A DNA stretch of 7,281 nucleotides from CBDCWT01 sp965223305 (GTDB lineage: Bacteria > Planctomycetota > Planctomycetia > Pirellulales > Pirellulaceae): assembly GCA_965223305.1 (NCBI GenBank), contig CBDCWT010000068.1, positions 1 to 7,281 of the forward strand. The letters run 5' to 3'. The position numbers and the translations under genes are program-made. Every line of letters begins with the position of its first letter. Position 1 is the first letter of the stretch. Below the pieces are notes generated by a model that searched no databases, was not told the DNA's origin, and was given only the letters and a program-made list of their open reading frames with translations. Shown here in pieces: positions 5,701 through 7,281 of this stretch.

Positions 5701-6957
5701 GTGAAGAAGCCCACCATCGAATTTGAAGTAGTCGGTAACAAGCTACACTTGATCTACAGACCTCACGACGGGACGCACTGGGTCTATAGGAAGTTTAGGA
5801 GCGGCGACATTGTCATCCTCAAAGGCACGTTTCACCTGACGCGCGCCAACCTCGTACATGATGATGTCGACGAGTGGATTGACGATATCGACCACGTCTC
5901 GCAGGCTGATCCGGATAGTTTCGAGTTCGGCGGTGATACCCGGATGGAATTCTTGGTTGCCGACGCCGGTCGCGGGAAATACTTTCGGTTCAGCAAAGAG
6001 GTGTTGCCAGTCGGCGTCGATGTGCTTCTGCACCGCCACGCAAGTCTGAATTGGAAGTGGTTTAGCGCCGAGAGGAAAACCTCAGTGCTTGATGTTATCG
6101 CCAAGCTCAAACCCAGCCGCATTGTGATTGGCGGGAACGCACCCGATGCGATTCCGGTGGAGGACTACGAGAAGCTCATCGAACAGTTTCCCACGTCCCA
6201 TGAACTGAAGAGGTATGTTCTAGCTCGCGTCAGCACTGTAGTTCGCGAATACACCGACGCGACAGTTGATGCTGAGGCCCAACTACGTAAGACCGTCGAA
6301 CGAAAAGTGAAGGGCAGCCCCAAGGACTTGGCTGCGCCCTTCAGGGCAGCTGACGTGCGCAAGTACGAATACCTGCGGACGCACCTCAACAACATGCTGG
6401 CCTCGAACCCAGGTGCTTACAAAGAAGCGCACTGGCAGAGTCAGATCATCAAGATCATCTGCCTCCTTAATCCGAAATACATCGAGGCATTCACCGGCGT
6501 TAGGGTGAGGGACTTTGAGAGCAATACTTGGCGAATCCTGGACATCTTGCTGGTCGACGCGTCGGGAAACGTTGATGTGTTGGAAATCAAGCAGCCGTTT
6601 GGCGAAGCCATGGTCACGGGGGGAATTTACCGCGGCAACCATGTGCCGCTGCGAGAGCTGTCCGGCACGGTCATCCAGGTGGAAAAGTACCTATTGCACC
6701 TGAGCCGATGGGGTGACAAGGGCGAGGAAACTCTAACGAAGCGTTATGCGTCACGGCTGCCGACCGACTTCAAGATTAGAGTCGTCAACCCAAGCGGACT
6801 AATCATCATGGGGCGCGACCAGGACATGACCCCGCAGCAGCGCCACGATTTCGAGGTCGTTCGCCGGCACTATAAACACATCGCCGACATCGTGACTTAT
6901 GACGATCTGCTGCGGCGGCTGGAAGCCGTCCTAACAAAGCTGCGCGCAGCACTTTGA
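5701..6957 (+). CDS. sduA: Shedu anti-phage nuclease SduA (DUF4263)
   Basis: A 418-residue single-gene defence nuclease. The C-terminal Shedu domain (about 225-410) is clear: the EAHWQ segment at 242-246, Asp281 in the RILDILLVD strand, and Glu295-x-Lys297 in VLEIKQPFG complete a PD-(D/E)xK core, with Gln326 in the following helix (VIQVEKYLL). GLIIMGR (366-372) and the closing TYDDLLRRL (399-407) are also typical of the family. The first 220 residues form a variable beta-rich region of the kind thought to set activation specificity in Shedu proteins; I see no named domain in it. The length is in the usual range for Shedu. The start is a GTG at 5701 with no clear ribosome binding site; the frame closes upstream at TGA 5656-5658, and a CTG at 5671 is the only near alternative. 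It lies 71 nt after the ATPase gene on the same strand, so read-through is possible, but Shedu acts alone in known cases. Confidence 0.9.
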   Translation: MKKPTIEFEVVGNKLHLIYRPHDGTHWVYRKFRSGDIVILKGTFHLTRANLVHDDVDEWIDDIDHVSQADPDSFEFGGDTRMEFLVADAGRGKYFRFSKEVLPVGVDVLLHRHASLNWKWFSAERKTSVLDVIAKLKPSRIVIGGNAPDAIPVEDYEKLIEQFPTSHELKRYVLARVSTVVREYTDATVDAEAQLRKTVERKVKGSPKDLAAPFRAADVRKYEYLRTHLNNMLASNPGAYKEAHWQSQIIKIICLLNPKYIEAFTGVRVRDFESNTWRILDILLVDASGNVDVLEIKQPFGEAMVTGGIYRGNHVPLRELSGTVIQVEKYLLHLSRWGDKGEETLTKRYASRLPTDFKIRVVNPSGLIIMGRDQDMTPQQRHDFEVVRRHYKHIADIVTYDDLLRRLEAVLTKLRAAL

Positions 6958-6982
6958 GGAGCCGCTCTTGGTCGGAAATCGC
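6957..6982 (-). repeat. Dispersed repeat, right copy, abutting the sduA stop
   Basis: An inverted counterpart of 1055-1080: 22 of 26 bases match when read on the minus strand, and the 14-base core (6957-6970) is identical. It begins with the last base of the sduA stop codon. This placement marks where the coding block ends and degenerate repeat-type sequence resumes. Confidence 0.5.
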
Positions 6983-7281
6983 CTTTGCGGAGGAGAAGAG
7001 GCCGCCGTTCAGAAGGTTCCCTATCTGGGCGGCAGCTGATCGCCACGTTACGGACCGACTCAGGCCAAATGCTCAAGGTCGCCATTGGCCGATCACCGGC
7101 CACCGGCAGGATGAATCCCGCCCTACAGAATCGCGACGCCGAGCGCGCGGATCGAGCCCCCCGGTCGAAGCCGAACCTCGCAACAGCGGGTCACCACGAA
7201 AATCCCGCCGCGCTAGCTCGCTCCAATGACGACCGATGGCCACTACGCTGGCCGATCCACCGAATCCATAGCGCAGTGACC
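6958..7281. other. Non-coding 3' flank with repeat sequence
   Basis: No gene is supported. The open frame at 6954-7229 on the plus strand is rich in Arg, Ser and Pro, overlaps the sduA end and has no domain. It holds the right-hand dispersed repeat copy, a REP-like palindrome (7105-7122) and a second AATCCCGCC at 7201-7209 that repeats 7114-7122. No T-run-bearing terminator follows sduA. Confidence 0.5.
7105..7122. repeat. REP-like palindrome
   Basis: GGCAGGAT (7105-7112), two bases, then ATCCCGCC (7115-7122): eight-base arms with one mismatch, which pairs as G-T when read on the minus strand. On the minus strand it is preceded by TGTAG. This resembles the short TGTAGGGYGGGAT-type intergenic palindromes common in beta- and gammaproteobacteria, by my recollection of such sequences. 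A partial copy (AATCCCGCC) recurs at 7201-7209. Confidence 0.45.

Noticed and set aside
6954..7229. Plus-strand open frame of 91 codons after sduA
   Set aside because: Overlaps the sduA stop, spans repeat-like sequence, and its translation is low-complexity Arg/Ser/Pro without any domain.
1..7281. CRISPR array, tRNA, integrase or transposase gene
   Set aside because: No regularly spaced direct repeats, no tRNA-like cloverleaf and no recombinase motifs were found by reading both strands.

Overview
The window is a GC-rich (by eye about 60 %), moderately gene-dense stretch of a Gram-negative, probably environmental proteobacterial chromosome. The proteobacterial inference rests on three things: a secreted protein with a PEP-CTERM-type sorting tail, REP-like palindromes, and several copies of a degenerate dispersed intergenic sequence. 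It is an inference, not a taxonomic assignment. All five genes I support are on the + strand.

Layout: 1-332 is non-coding apart from a possible last few codons of an upstream gene, and carries a cluster of GCAAGC/GCTTGC half-sites. 333-956 encodes a small exported PEP-CTERM-like protein. 957-1495 is non-coding with two copies of a dispersed repeat. 1496-2263 encodes a trypsin-fold serine peptidase with a complete His-Asp-Ser triad and no signal peptide. 2264-2767 is non-coding with small palindromes and a candidate promoter. 2768-3910 and 3944-5629 form a tight two-gene unit: a DUF4297/Cap4-type PD-(D/E)xK nuclease, then an SMC/Rad50-like ABC ATPase with a CxxC (zinc-hook-like) motif. After 71 nt comes 5701-6957, a Shedu (SduA, DUF4263) nuclease. 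6958-7281 is non-coding, with another inverted copy of the dispersed repeat directly at the sduA stop codon and a REP-like palindrome.

Biological reading: 2768-6957 looks like an anti-mobile-element (defence) island. The nuclease plus SMC-like ATPase pair has the architecture of Lamassu/ABC-three-component-like systems, in which an SMC-type sensor ATPase controls a nuclease effector. No separate LmuC-type middle component lies between or beside the two genes. Shedu is a self-contained single-gene defence nuclease, but its position directly downstream on the same strand makes co-expression possible. The cytoplasmic serine peptidase upstream could be a further defence or stress protein; its connection rests only on location. 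The PEP-CTERM-like gene appears to be unrelated envelope or secretion cargo at the island's edge. No tRNA, rRNA, integrase, transposase or CRISPR array was seen.
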